Assembly: GCA_003220685.1 (NCBI GenBank)
Contig: QHTE01000061.1
Span: forward strand, 62,001-126,000
Reading direction: 5' to 3'
Length of the DNA: 64,000 nt
Source of the DNA: Candidatus Rokuibacteriota bacterium
GTDB taxonomy: Bacteria; Methylomirabilota; Methylomirabilia; Rokubacteriales; CSP1-6
Within the stretch, counting starts at the first letter, position 1. Each line of letters begins with the position of its first letter. Positions 52,237-60,718 of this stretch are shown here, piece by piece. The notes under the pieces are model-generated. The model was not told where the DNA came from, made no database searches, and saw only the letters and a list, made by a program, of their open reading frames with translations. The position numbers and the translations under genes were made by a program.

Positions 52237-52665
52237 CTACTCGCCGATCACCTGGATGCTGATCTCCCGCTTCCGGGGGCCGTCGAGCTCGGCGAAGATG
52301 ACCGACTGGAAGCGGCCGAGCGTCAGCTCGCCGTTGTTCACGCCGACCGCGACGTTGCGGCCGAGCAGCGCCGCCCGGAGGTGCGAGTGCGCGTTGCCGC
52401 GCTCGCAGTCGGACACCCGCGGGTCGTCGTGGCGATAGCCGTCGCGCTCGGGCACGAGCCGCTCGATCAGCGAGCGGAGATCGTCGATCAGCGCACTCTG
52501 GAACTCGTTGACGAACAGCGCGCACGTCGTGTGCAGCGTGTTGACCAGCGCGATGCCGGTCGTGACCGCCAGCTGCTGGACCGCGTCGCGCACGAGCTTG
52601 GTGATGTCCGAGATCTCGGTCCGCTCGTCCGTCGACAGCGTGAAGGACGTGTTGTAAACCTTCAT
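52237..52665 (-). CDS. YjbQ/UPF0047 family protein
   Basis: A 142-residue protein of the conserved YjbQ/UPF0047 family, reported to have thiamin-phosphate-related activity in some members. LVNTLHTTCALFVNEF, with the conserved histidine, and ERGNAHSHLRAALLG are the family blocks. ATG 52665 with a GGAGAGAG ribosome-binding site is preferred over a start 27 codons upstream, and it gives the usual 140-residue length. Confidence 0.85.
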   Translation of the reverse strand: MKVYNTSFTLSTDERTEISDITKLVRDAVQQLAVTTGIALVNTLHTTCALFVNEFQSALIDDLRSLIERLVPERDGYRHDDPRVSDCERGNAHSHLRAALLGRNVAVGVNNGELTLGRFQSVIFAELDGPRKREISIQVIGE

Positions 52666-52744
52666 CGTCGTGCTCTCTCCGCGGCGCACCGCTTGGATTC
52701 CCTCGACCATTCCCAGCAAGGCAGCGCCAAAAAGATCAACCGTC

Positions 52745-52774
52745 ACGATACCGACATAAACGACCGGATGTCAA
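52745..52774 (-). promoter_or_regulatory. sigma70-like promoter for the YjbQ-family gene
   Basis: On the minus strand, TTGACA (52769-52774) and TATCGT (52745-52750) are 18 bases apart, upstream of ATG 52665. The -35 match is perfect and the -10 match is 4 of 6. Confidence 0.5.
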
Positions 52775-52848
52775 TTTCTTTGGGCCGCGCGGCGCGGAAC
52801 TGCGCGACTTCTCGACTCGATTTCCATCGCCTGGGGCGGCGCTCGGCC

Positions 52849-53667
52849 TCACGCCGTCTTCGGATCGAGCAGGTCACGGAGCCCGTCGCCCAGCAGGTTG
52901 AGCCCGAGCACCGTCAGGGCGATCGCGCCGCCCGGGAACACGGCGAACCACGCGTTCATCGACAGGAAGCTCTGGGCCTCTCGCAGCATGAGTCCCCACG
53001 AGGGATGCGGCGGCTGCGTTCCGAGCCCGAGATACGCGAGGCCGGCCTCGGCCAGAATCGCGATCGGAAAGCTGGTCGTCGCCTGGACGATGAGCGGCGC
53101 GAGCGTGTTCGGCAAGATGTGCCGCGCGATCAGCCGCCGGTCGCGCGCGCCGAGCGCTCGGGCGGCGACGACGAACTCGCGCGCGCGCAGCTCGAGGAAG
53201 CCCGCGCGGGTCAGCCGCGCGAACGCCGGCACGAACGCGATACCGATGGCGACCATGCTGATCACGATGCCGGGCGCGAACACCGCGGCGAACAGGAGCG
53301 CGGACAGAATCGCCGGGAAGCCCTGGATCGCGTCGACCAGGCGCATGAGCGCCTCGTCGATCCAGCCGCCGACGTAGCCGCTCGAGATGCCGATCACGAT
53401 CCCGACCGCGGCGCCGATCCCGACCGCGATCACACCCACGGCGATGGAGATGACGGCGCCGCGCATCACGCGCGAGAGCACGTCGCGGCCGTACTGGTCG
53501 GTGCCGAAGAGATGCGCGTCGGACGGGCCCTGCAGCCGCCCGGTGATCGACATCGCGAGCGGGTCCTGCGGCGTGTAGACCAGGCTCAGCGCAGCGGTCG
53601 CGATCAGCAGCGCGGTGATCGCGACGCCGAGCGTGAACGTCAGGTGCCGGAACGGCCGCCGTCGCAT
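52849..53667 (-). CDS. dipeptide/oligopeptide-type ABC permease (DppC/OppC family)
   Basis: A 272-residue membrane permease with five hydrophobic segments and the EAA cytoplasmic loop (RAGFLELRAREFVVAARALGARDRRLIARHIL), the ATPase-docking motif. The N-terminal segment precedes a large periplasmic region starting TPQDPLAMSI, typical of the DppC type. It works with the DppB-like protein and substrate-binding protein encoded next. No ATPase gene is present in this operon. The 183 bases downstream, before the YjbQ gene, hold that gene's promoter and nothing else obvious. Confidence 0.92.
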   Translation of the reverse strand: MRRRPFRHLTFTLGVAITALLIATAALSLVYTPQDPLAMSITGRLQGPSDAHLFGTDQYGRDVLSRVMRGAVISIAVGVIAVGIGAAVGIVIGISSGYVGGWIDEALMRLVDAIQGFPAILSALLFAAVFAPGIVISMVAIGIAFVPAFARLTRAGFLELRAREFVVAARALGARDRRLIARHILPNTLAPLIVQATTSFPIAILAEAGLAYLGLGTQPPHPSWGLMLREAQSFLSMNAWFAVFPGGAIALTVLGLNLLGDGLRDLLDPKTA

Positions 53668-53735
53668 CGACCGCGGCCTATCCGGGACGACGTCGAGTCG
53701 CGAGCCCCACGAGGCCCGGGCGAGGCGGCGACGTC

Positions 53736-54680
53736 CTATTCATAGCGGATGCGGGGGTCGAGGACGACGTAGAGCAGATCGACCGCGAAGTTGATCAGCA
53801 CGATCGTCGAGGCGACGAAGAGTGTGACGCCCTGCACGACCGGCAGGTCGCGCGCGGTGATCGCGCCGAGCGCCAGGCGCCCGAGCCCCGGCAGCGCGAA
53901 CACCGACTCGAGGATGATCGCCCCGGCCATGAGCTGGCCGAGCTGGAGACCGGCGACGGTCAGGATCGGGATCATGGCGTTGCGCAAGGTGTGCTTGGCG
54001 AGCACCGAGAGCTCGCTCACGCCCTTGGCGCGCGCGGTGCGCACGTAGTCCTCGCGCATCACGTCGAGGACCGACGAGCGCGTGGCGCGGACGAGCACGG
54101 CGGTCTGGAACAGTCCGAGCGCGATCGCGGGCAAGAGCAGCGAGCGCACGCCGGGCCAGAGCCCGCTCGACCAGCCGGCGAAGCCGCCCGACTGCACCCA
54201 GCCCAGCTGCACGGAGAACAGCAAGATCAGCAAGAGGCCGGCCCAGAAGCCGGGGATCGCGATCCCGATCTGCGAGACCACCATCGCCACGTAGTCGCCG
54301 GCGCGCCGGTGGCGGCGCGCGGCGTAGAGGCCCAGGGGCAGCGCCGCCGCGGCCATGAGTGCCGCCGCCATCACGGTGAGCGGCAGGGTCACCGGCAGCC
54401 GGCTCAGGATCAGGCGCCCGACCGGCACGTCGTACTGCAGCGACACGCCGAGATCGCCCCGGACCGCGCGCCCGAGCCACTCCGCGTACTGAACGAGGAT
54501 GGGGCGGTTGAGCCCGAGCGATTCGCGCAGCCGCGCCGCCGCCTCGGGACTTCCCTCGGGACCGATGATCACCAGCGCGGGGTCGCCCGGCAGGACGCGG
54601 ACCACGACGAACACGAGGCCCGAGACGAAGAAGAGGGTCGCGACGAACGCCGCGACCCTCCTGGCGACGTACCGCCGCAC
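53736..54680 (-). CDS. dipeptide/oligopeptide-type ABC permease (DppB/OppB family)
   Basis: A 314-residue membrane permease of six hydrophobic segments with the EAA loop (MREDYVRTARAKGVSELSVLAKHTLRNAMIP) that docks ATPases. A long N-terminal periplasmic loop ends in GDLGVSLQYDVPVG, as in DppB. It is expected to pair with the DppC-like and substrate-binding proteins encoded in the same operon. Confidence 0.93.
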   Translation of the reverse strand: MRRYVARRVAAFVATLFFVSGLVFVVVRVLPGDPALVIIGPEGSPEAAARLRESLGLNRPILVQYAEWLGRAVRGDLGVSLQYDVPVGRLILSRLPVTLPLTVMAAALMAAAALPLGLYAARRHRRAGDYVAMVVSQIGIAIPGFWAGLLLILLFSVQLGWVQSGGFAGWSSGLWPGVRSLLLPAIALGLFQTAVLVRATRSSVLDVMREDYVRTARAKGVSELSVLAKHTLRNAMIPILTVAGLQLGQLMAGAIILESVFALPGLGRLALGAITARDLPVVQGVTLFVASTIVLINFAVDLLYVVLDPRIRYE

Positions 54681-54699
54681 GCCTACGCGGGAGTCCGGG

Positions 54700-56184
54700 C
54701 TACTTGACCCACGCGACCTCGGAGAGATCGAACACCGGCGCGGGCAGATCCTTCCAGAGCCCCTGCACGCCCTTCTTGGTCACGGCGAGCCGGGGGTGGA
54801 TGTAGAGCCAGACGACCGGCGCGTCTTCGACGAGCTTCTTCTGGATCTTCACGTACAGCTCCCGGCGCGCCTTGTCGTCGACCGTGGTCTCGGACTCCTG
54901 GAAGAGCTTCTGGAACTCGGGGCTATCGTAGCGGAAGTAATACTTCGGGTTGGCGTAGTTGGCGACGTCCCACGCCTCGGCGTGGCCGATGATCGTCAGG
55001 TCGTAGTCGGCGTCCTTCCACACCCGCGCGAGCCACTGGCCCCACTCGATCTGCTCGATCTTGATCTTCACGCCGACCTTCGCGAGCTGGTCGGCCAGGA
55101 CCTCGCCGGTGCGTACGGTGTAATAGTACTGCGGCGCCACCTTCAGCACCGCGTCGAACCCGTTCGGATATCCGGCCTCGGCCAGGAGCTTCTTGGCCTT
55201 CGCGGGGTCGTACGGCATCGCGCCGGACATGTCGACGAAGTACGGATTGAGCGGATCGACGTTGGTCCCGAGCACGTGGCCCAGACCGAACATCGCGCCC
55301 TTCACCACCTCGGGCTTGTTGATCCCGTACGTGACGGCGCGGCGGACCCGCACGTCGGTGAAGGGCTTGCGCGAGTTGTTCATCGACATGATGACGTCGT
55401 TCGTCGTCTCGCCGACGATGACCTGGAAGCGCGGGTCCTTCTGGAGGTCCGGGATGTGCTCGGGGCCCAGGCCGAACATGGCGGCGTCGACGTCGCCCGC
55501 CTTGAGCGCGGCCAGCGCCGCGTTCGGGTCCGGGATGAACCGGTACGTCACGCGGTCGATCTTGGGCAGTCCCTTGACGTGGTAGTCGGGATTCTTCACG
55601 AGCACGATCCGGTCGCCGCGCACCCACTCGCCGAGCCTGTAGGGTCCGGTGCCGATCGGCTCGCTCTTCAGCGTGTCCACCGCCTCGCGCGGATAGATGA
55701 CCGAGCCCTGGCGCGCCATGTTGAGGAGGAAATTGGCGGTGGTGGTCTTCAGCGCGAATGTGATCGTGTAGTCGTCCTTGACGATGATGTCGGCGATCGC
55801 TTCGTACTGCTTCGCCGCCGGGTGCTTGGTCTCGGGGTTCAACGCCCGGTCGAAGACGAACTTCACGTCGGTGGCCCTCAGCTCGCGGCCGTTGTGGAAG
55901 CGGACGCCGCGCTTGAGGAAGAACGTGTAGTTCTTGTTGTCCGACGTGTTCCAGCGCTCGGCGAGCCACGGCACGAGCTTGCCGTGACGATCGACCTTCA
56001 CCAGCGCCTCCTGCACGTTGTAGAAGACGACCGCCGCGGTGGCGGAGGCCGGAGTCGCGGTCAGATCGAGCCCCGGCGGCTCGGTGGCCACCTGCACCAC
56101 GAGGTTTTGCGCGTCGGCCGCGGCGGGCGACGCGAGCGGCACGAGCGCGAGCGCGACGAGCAGGAGCCTGGCGAGGTGCCGCAT
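54700..56184 (-). CDS. family 5 solute-binding protein of a peptide-type ABC transporter
   Basis: A 494-residue periplasmic binding protein (SBP_bac_5 family). The signal peptide occupies residues 1-26 (basic MRHLAR then a hydrophobic run and ASPAAADA). The mature chain has SDNKNYTFFLKRGVRFHNG and PIGTGPYRLGEW, two family landmarks. ATG 56184 is preceded by AGGAGG at 8 bases spacing. It could bind a peptide, sugar or metal chelate; the substrate is unknown. The gene is 19 bases before the DppB-like gene. Confidence 0.92.
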   Translation of the reverse strand: MRHLARLLLVALALVPLASPAAADAQNLVVQVATEPPGLDLTATPASATAAVVFYNVQEALVKVDRHGKLVPWLAERWNTSDNKNYTFFLKRGVRFHNGRELRATDVKFVFDRALNPETKHPAAKQYEAIADIIVKDDYTITFALKTTTANFLLNMARQGSVIYPREAVDTLKSEPIGTGPYRLGEWVRGDRIVLVKNPDYHVKGLPKIDRVTYRFIPDPNAALAALKAGDVDAAMFGLGPEHIPDLQKDPRFQVIVGETTNDVIMSMNNSRKPFTDVRVRRAVTYGINKPEVVKGAMFGLGHVLGTNVDPLNPYFVDMSGAMPYDPAKAKKLLAEAGYPNGFDAVLKVAPQYYYTVRTGEVLADQLAKVGVKIKIEQIEWGQWLARVWKDADYDLTIIGHAEAWDVANYANPKYYFRYDSPEFQKLFQESETTVDDKARRELYVKIQKKLVEDAPVVWLYIHPRLAVTKKGVQGLWKDLPAPVFDLSEVAWVK

Positions 56185-56196
56185 CGAGCGATCCTC

Positions 56197-57165
56197 CTAG
56201 CGCTTGGACGACGACTTCGTGGACGACGACCGGAAGTACTCGACCGTCCGCCGGAACCCCTCGTCGAAGTCGACCAGCGGCGAGTAGCCGAGGAGCCGCT
56301 TGGCCTTCGAGACGTCGGCGAGCGTGTGCGGGACGTCGCCCGCGCGCGACGGGGTGTGACGCCGCTCGAGCCGCCGGCCCAGGATCGCCTCGAGCCGCAC
56401 GATGATCTCGAGCAGGCTCACGCGGCCGCCGCAGCCGACGTTGAAGACCTCGCCCGGCGCCCCGGACGAGGTGGCGGCGAGCAGATTGGCCTCGACGACG
56501 TTGTCGATGTAGGTGAAGTCTCGCGACTGCGAGCCGTCGCCGTGCACCTCGAGCGGCTGACCGCGCAGGCCCCACTGGATGAAGCGCGCGATGACCGCCG
56601 CGTACTGCGACTTCGGGTCCTGCCGCGGCCCGAAAACGTTGAAGTAGCGGAGGCCGACCGTCTCGACGCCGTAGAGGCGGGTCCACGCCGCGGCGTACTG
56701 CTCGCCGGCCGCCTTCGACACGGCGTAGGGCGACACCGGCGCCGGCGGCTGGTCCTCGCGCTTGGGCAGCTCCGGACGGTCGCCGTACACCGACGACGAC
56801 GACGCGTAGACGACCCGCGGCACCTTGCAGCGCCGCGCGGCCTCGAGCACGTGCAGGGTGCCGGTGACGTTGTTGTCGTTCGCGCCGAGCGGATCTTTGA
56901 CCGAGCGCGGCACCGAGCGCATCGCCGCCTGGTGATAGATCACGCGCGCGCCCCGCGCCGCCCGCTGGAGCGCCGAAAGATTCCGGATGTCCGCGCGGAT
57001 CACCTCGAGCTGACGACGGAACTTGGGCGTGAACGGGAGATTGGTCCGGGCACCGGTCGAGAAGTTGTCGATGATGCGAACGCGACCGCCGTTGGCGAGG
57101 AGCCGCTCGACGAGATGCGAGCCGATGAAGCCGGCGCCACCCGTCACGAGCGCGAGATCGCTCAC
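56197..57165 (-). CDS. UDP-glucose 4-epimerase-like NAD-dependent epimerase
   Basis: A 322-residue extended SDR with ALVTGGAGFIGSHLVERLL, active-site ASSSSVYGD and YAVSK with Tyr/Lys. The RYFNVFGPRQDP block and C-terminal SPLVDFDEGFR fit UDP-HexNAc or UDP-glucose 4-epimerases (WbpP/GalE type). GTG 57165 is upstream of a 90-base spacer shared with the plus-strand Bfd-like gene. It is 12 bases ahead of the transport operon but may serve glycan synthesis. Confidence 0.87.
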   Translation of the reverse strand: MSDLALVTGGAGFIGSHLVERLLANGGRVRIIDNFSTGARTNLPFTPKFRRQLEVIRADIRNLSALQRAARGARVIYHQAAMRSVPRSVKDPLGANDNNVTGTLHVLEAARRCKVPRVVYASSSSVYGDRPELPKREDQPPAPVSPYAVSKAAGEQYAAAWTRLYGVETVGLRYFNVFGPRQDPKSQYAAVIARFIQWGLRGQPLEVHGDGSQSRDFTYIDNVVEANLLAATSSGAPGEVFNVGCGGRVSLLEIIVRLEAILGRRLERRHTPSRAGDVPHTLADVSKAKRLLGYSPLVDFDEGFRRTVEYFRSSSTKSSSKR

Positions 57166-57214
57166 GCGGTGATTGTAACATCGCCGGCTCGCCCGACCGC
57201 GCGCTCCGCGCGCC

Positions 57215-57244
57215 TTGACACTCTGAAAAGCGCGGCGGTACCGT
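57215..57244 (+). promoter_or_regulatory. sigma70-like promoter for the Bfd-like gene
   Basis: TTGACA (57215-57220) and TACCGT (57239-57244) are 18 bases apart, just before ATG 57256. An inverted repeat CGCGCG-CTC-CGCGCG at 57198-57212 lies immediately upstream of the -35 box and could be a regulator site. Confidence 0.4.
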
Positions 57245-57255
57245 GGGTCGGCCCG

Positions 57256-57468
57256 ATGAGCACTCGTGAGCCGCTCGATTCGATGCTGCTCTGCTACTGC
57301 ACCAACCTGACCATCGGCGAGCTCCGCGAGGCATGCCTCGCCGGGAAGTGGCCGCTGGCGGAGAAGGAGCGGACCGGCAAGCTCTGTACCGGCTGCGTCG
57401 GCGACCTCCTCTACTGTCTCCGGCGCTTCGGCGTGGCGCCGACCTTGCGCCTCACGCTCGACGACTAG
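57256..57468 (+). CDS. Bfd-like [2Fe-2S]-binding small protein
   Basis: A 70-residue protein with the four-cysteine pattern of a bacterioferritin-associated ferredoxin: Cys-Tyr-Cys near residues 13-15 and Cys-x2-Cys (CTGCVGDLLYC) near residues 46-55. The CYCTNLTIGEL start is typical of the fold, although the sequence is longer by about ten residues than Bfd itself. ATG 57256 is preceded by a sigma70-like promoter; ATG 57283 is an alternative. It faces the glycosyltransferase gene with a 17-base overlap of the ends. No bacterioferritin gene is nearby, so its partner is unknown. Confidence 0.8.
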   Translation: MSTREPLDSMLLCYCTNLTIGELREACLAGKWPLAEKERTGKLCTGCVGDLLYCLRRFGVAPTLRLTLDD

Positions 57469-58582
57469 CCCCTCGAGACGCCGCCGCGGCCCGGTAGACC
57501 GCGGCCGTCTGCGCGACCATCGAGTGCAAGGTGAAGTCGCGGACCACGCGCGCGCGACCCGCCCGCCCCATTCGGCGGCGCCGTTCGGGATCGCCGAGCA
57601 GCGACTCGATGGCGTCGGCGAGCGCCGCCGCGCCCCCGTCGGGCGCCACGAGCAATCCCGTCGTTTCGTGCTCGACGACGTCGCGGTGGCCGGGCACGTC
57701 GGTGGCGACCACGGCGAGGCCGGATGCCATGGCCTCCAGCGGGGCCAGCGGAAGCCCCTCCTTTGACGAAGCGGTCACATAGAGGTCGAAGCTCGCGTAG
57801 ACGCTCGCCTCCCATCCGACCGCCCCGGGACTGACGACGCGCACGCCCAGCTCGGCCGCCAGTCGGTCGATCCGGGCTTTCTCCGGCCCCTCGCCGACCA
57901 GCAGGAGCACCGCCTTCGGGCGCCGCTTCGCCACGAGCGCGAGCGCGTTCACGAGGGCGTCGTGTCGCTTGACGGGATCGAACCGCGCCACGCAGCCGAG
58001 CACGTGATCGTCAGCGGAGAGCCCGAGGCTTTCGCGTTTCGAGACGGGGCGCGCGCCCAGCTCGTCGACGTCGATGCCGTTCACCACCACCGCGCTGCGC
58101 CCGGGGCGGGCCAAACCCAGGCGCAGGGCTTCGGCGTTCTGCGTCTTCGAGACGTTGATCACGGTGTGGGTGATCCGCGCCAGCGCCCGCTCGACCGCCA
58201 GATAGATGGACTGGCCCGCGAGCGAATAGCTCTCGTAGTGGATGCCGTGAAACGTGTGGACGGACGGCACGCCGGCCAGCCTCGCCCCCAGCCGGCCATA
58301 GAGGCCCGCGCCCTTGCCGTGGCTGTGGACCACGTCGGCGCGCGTCTCGCGCACGAGGCGCACGACGCGCCGGAGCGTCGAAGGGAACGCGCCGAGCGAG
58401 TCCACGGCGATCCCGGCGAGCTCGACGCCCACCGTCCTGAGGTCCTCGGCGCACCGCGCGTCCCATGGACCGGCGACCGACGCCTGGAACTCGCTCGCCG
58501 GAAGGTGACGTACGAGATGCAGGACCTGCCGGGGGCCGCCGCCGAGCGCCGTGCTCGTCAAGAGCTGCAGGACGCGAATCAC
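57452..58582 (-). CDS. glycosyltransferase family 4
   Basis: A 376-residue GT-B transferase. The N-terminal domain has QLLTSTALGGGPRQVLHLV and HSHGKGAGLYGRLGA; the C-terminal donor domain has VARFDPVKRHDAL, VGEGPEKARI and SSKEGLPLAPLEAMASGLA (E-x7-E). GTG 58582 with AGGAG five bases upstream is preferred over a start nine codons earlier. No other glycan gene is immediately adjacent, so it is a stand-alone transferase. Confidence 0.9.
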   Translation of the reverse strand: MIRVLQLLTSTALGGGPRQVLHLVRHLPASEFQASVAGPWDARCAEDLRTVGVELAGIAVDSLGAFPSTLRRVVRLVRETRADVVHSHGKGAGLYGRLGARLAGVPSVHTFHGIHYESYSLAGQSIYLAVERALARITHTVINVSKTQNAEALRLGLARPGRSAVVVNGIDVDELGARPVSKRESLGLSADDHVLGCVARFDPVKRHDALVNALALVAKRRPKAVLLLVGEGPEKARIDRLAAELGVRVVSPGAVGWEASVYASFDLYVTASSKEGLPLAPLEAMASGLAVVATDVPGHRDVVEHETTGLLVAPDGGAAALADAIESLLGDPERRRRMGRAGRARVVRDFTLHSMVAQTAAVYRAAAASRGASRRA

Positions 58583-58797
58583 GCGCGCTCCTTTCGTCGC
58601 CGTTCGCACTCGCGATCCGAGTCCATATAGTAACGTCGCGCGCGCGCTCGCGGCCGGTCAATCGAGCGATGGAGGTCATCGCAAAACATGGTTGACGTCC
58701 ACGCCCCGACGGTCGATCATCCCTGCGATTCGCGATGAGCCCGATCGACCGCACGCTCGACGGATCCGTCGCCCTCTGAGCCTCGAGGAGAGCACCG

Positions 58798-59427
58798 ATG
58801 GCGTCCCCCGCGTTCGTCGCCGCCGATTTCAAGATCTTCGACGTGATGGGCTTCGGGCCGCGCATGGGCGAGATCCGCGCCCGCGTCCGTCCCAAGCTCG
58901 GCGCGTTCGGCGAGAGCCTGTCCTCCTCGGTCGGTCGCTCGGTCGGCAGCCAGGTCTTCGCGCACGTCGCCAAGCACGCGCGGCGTACCGTCAACCCGCC
59001 CCACGATACGTGGGTCGCGTTCGGACCCGACGCGCGCGGCTACAAGAAGCACAGCCACTTCAAGATCGCCGTGTCGCGCAACTGCGTGCGCTTCCTGTTC
59101 GAGGTCGGCCCGGAGCACGCCGACAAGCGGCGCTGGGCGAGCACGTGGAAGAAGAACGCGCCCAAGGTCGGACCGGTCCTTCGGCGGGGGAAGCACCTCG
59201 CGTGGTTCAAGAACGAGCACGACGAGGAGCCGACCTCTCCGCTCTCCGACTTCACGCCCGAGAAGCTCGGCGAGCTGGCCGACGAGCTGACCCGCACGCG
59301 CGTCGGCCAGTTCGTCGTGGGGCGCGCCGTGCCGGCGGAGGAGGCGGCGCGCTGGACGGAGGCGCAGTACCGCTTCGCCGCGCTCGAGACCTTCCGCACC
59401 CTGGCGCCCCTCTACCGGCTGCGGTAG
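58798..59427 (+). CDS. DUF1054 (UPF0637/YktB-like) family protein
   Basis: A 209-residue protein with the DUF1054 landmarks ADFKIFDVMGFGPRMGEIR and FAHVAKHARRTVNPPHDTWVAF, and RGYKKHSHFKI. The family is best known from Bacillus (YktB) and has no established biochemical function. The ribosome-binding site is GAGGAGAG before ATG 58798. It is the first gene of a short plus-strand run and is followed by the HAD gene after 2 bases. The 215 bases upstream show no second gene. Confidence 0.82.
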   Translation: MASPAFVAADFKIFDVMGFGPRMGEIRARVRPKLGAFGESLSSSVGRSVGSQVFAHVAKHARRTVNPPHDTWVAFGPDARGYKKHSHFKIAVSRNCVRFLFEVGPEHADKRRWASTWKKNAPKVGPVLRRGKHLAWFKNEHDEEPTSPLSDFTPEKLGELADELTRTRVGQFVVGRAVPAEEAARWTEAQYRFAALETFRTLAPLYRLR

Positions 59428-59429
59428 GC

Positions 59430-60074
59430 GTGGAAACCCGCGCCGTCATCTTCGACATGGACGGCGTGCTGATCGATTCCGGCGTGCATCACCGAGCGGC
59501 CTGGCGCGCGCTGCTCGACGAGCTGGGCGTGGCTCCCGCCGCGGCCGACACCTGGCGGCTCACGATCGGCCGCCCGAGCGTCGAGGCCGTGCCGCTGCTT
59601 CTGGGCCGCGCGACGTCGTGGGCCGAGGCGCAGCGCCTGGCCGCGCGCAAGCAGGAGCACTACCGGCGCCTCGCCGCCGGCGGGCCGGCCCTCGTCCGCG
59701 GCGTCGTCGAGTTCGTGGCCGACCTCGTCGAGCGCCGGGTGCCGCGCGCGGTCGCCACCTCGGCCTCGCGGCACGACGTCGACGGGCTCCTGACCCGGGC
59801 CGGCCTGCGCGACCGCTTCGAGGTCGTCGCCGCCGCCGAGGACGTGAGCCGGGGCAAGCCCGATCCCGAGGTCTATCTGCTCGCGGCCCGACGCCTCGGT
59901 GTCGCGCCCGCGCAGTGCCTGGTCTTCGAGGATGCGGTGGTCGGCGTGCAGGCCGCGCGAAGCGCCGGCATGCGGGCCATTGGCGTGAGCACCGCCCACA
60001 CCGAGACCGAGCTTCGCGCCGCCGGCGCCGAGCGCGCCGTCGAGGACTTCGAGGGAGTGACATGGCCAGCGTGA
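59430..60074 (+). CDS. HAD-superfamily phosphatase/phosphoglucomutase-like protein
   Basis: A 214-residue HAD hydrolase. Motif 1 is IFDMDGVLIDS near residue 6-16, motif 2 is VATSASRHD, the motif 3 lysine is in RGKPDPEVYLLAA and motif 4 is VFEDAVVGVQAA, together matching beta-phosphoglucomutase-type HADs. GTG 59430 lies two bases after the DUF1054 stop. Its stop overlaps the next gene start by 13 bases. It may dephosphorylate a sugar phosphate; true mutase activity would need the conserved HRAAW loop, which is present as HHRAAWRAL. Confidence 0.88.
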   Translation: METRAVIFDMDGVLIDSGVHHRAAWRALLDELGVAPAAADTWRLTIGRPSVEAVPLLLGRATSWAEAQRLAARKQEHYRRLAAGGPALVRGVVEFVADLVERRVPRAVATSASRHDVDGLLTRAGLRDRFEVVAAAEDVSRGKPDPEVYLLAARRLGVAPAQCLVFEDAVVGVQAARSAGMRAIGVSTAHTETELRAAGAERAVEDFEGVTWPA

Positions 60075-60670
60075 GCACGTCCGAATTCTGGACCGATCTG
60101 TACGCGCGCGGAGGCGACGGGTGGGAGATCCGCGAGCCAGCGCCGCCGCTCGTCGAGTTCATGGACCGCACGCCGCTGGAACCGGGACGCGTCGCCGTGC
60201 CGGGCTGCGGCCGCGGCCACGACGTGCGCTTCCTGGCCCGCCACGGCTTCACCGCGGTCGGCATCGACTTTTCGCCCACCGCCATCGCCGAGGCCCGCGC
60301 GCTCGCGAAGACCGACAACGTCGCCGCCGAGTTCGTCGAGCGCGATCTGTTCACGCTCGGCGGCGACTACGCGCGCGCCTTCGACGGCGTCTGGGAGTAC
60401 TCGTGCTTCTGCGCCATCGACCCCGGGCGGCGCGCGGAGTACGTGCGGACGATGGGCGCGATCCTCAAGCCGGGTGGCTGGCTGCTCGCGTGCTTCTTTC
60501 CGCTGCGACGGCGCGCCGCCGGCCCGCCGTTCCCGGTCTCCGAGCGCGAGGTGCGCCGGATGTTCGCGCCCGGATTCCGGATCGAGCGCGCCTACCCGCC
60601 GCGCTCCGTGAGGGCGCGCCAGGGGCAGGAGTGGATGGTCCTGCTGCGCCGGGTCAACGCGCCCGCGTGA
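60062..60670 (+). CDS. thiopurine S-methyltransferase-like SAM methyltransferase
   Basis: A 202-residue class I methyltransferase of the TPMT family. WEIREPAPPLVEFM, VPGCGRGHDVRFLARHGF (motif I), GIDFSPTAI, and YSCFCAIDPGRRAEYV (family block) are all present. It overlaps the HAD gene by 13 bases in another frame. The family methylates small thiols, selenium or tellurium compounds; the substrate here is unknown. Confidence 0.87.
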   Translation: MASVSTSEFWTDLYARGGDGWEIREPAPPLVEFMDRTPLEPGRVAVPGCGRGHDVRFLARHGFTAVGIDFSPTAIAEARALAKTDNVAAEFVERDLFTLGGDYARAFDGVWEYSCFCAIDPGRRAEYVRTMGAILKPGGWLLACFFPLRRRAAGPPFPVSEREVRRMFAPGFRIERAYPPRSVRARQGQEWMVLLRRVNAPA

Positions 60671-60718
60671 GTCGTCGGCCGCCTGTGCTACCGTACGACC
60701 GACACGGGTGCCCGAGCA

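Noticed and set aside
54499-57255. A very long plus-strand open frame reaching 57468
   Set aside because: Only the last 70 codons (57256-57468) show a cysteine-rich ferredoxin pattern. The rest is the shadow of the binding-protein and epimerase genes on the other strand.
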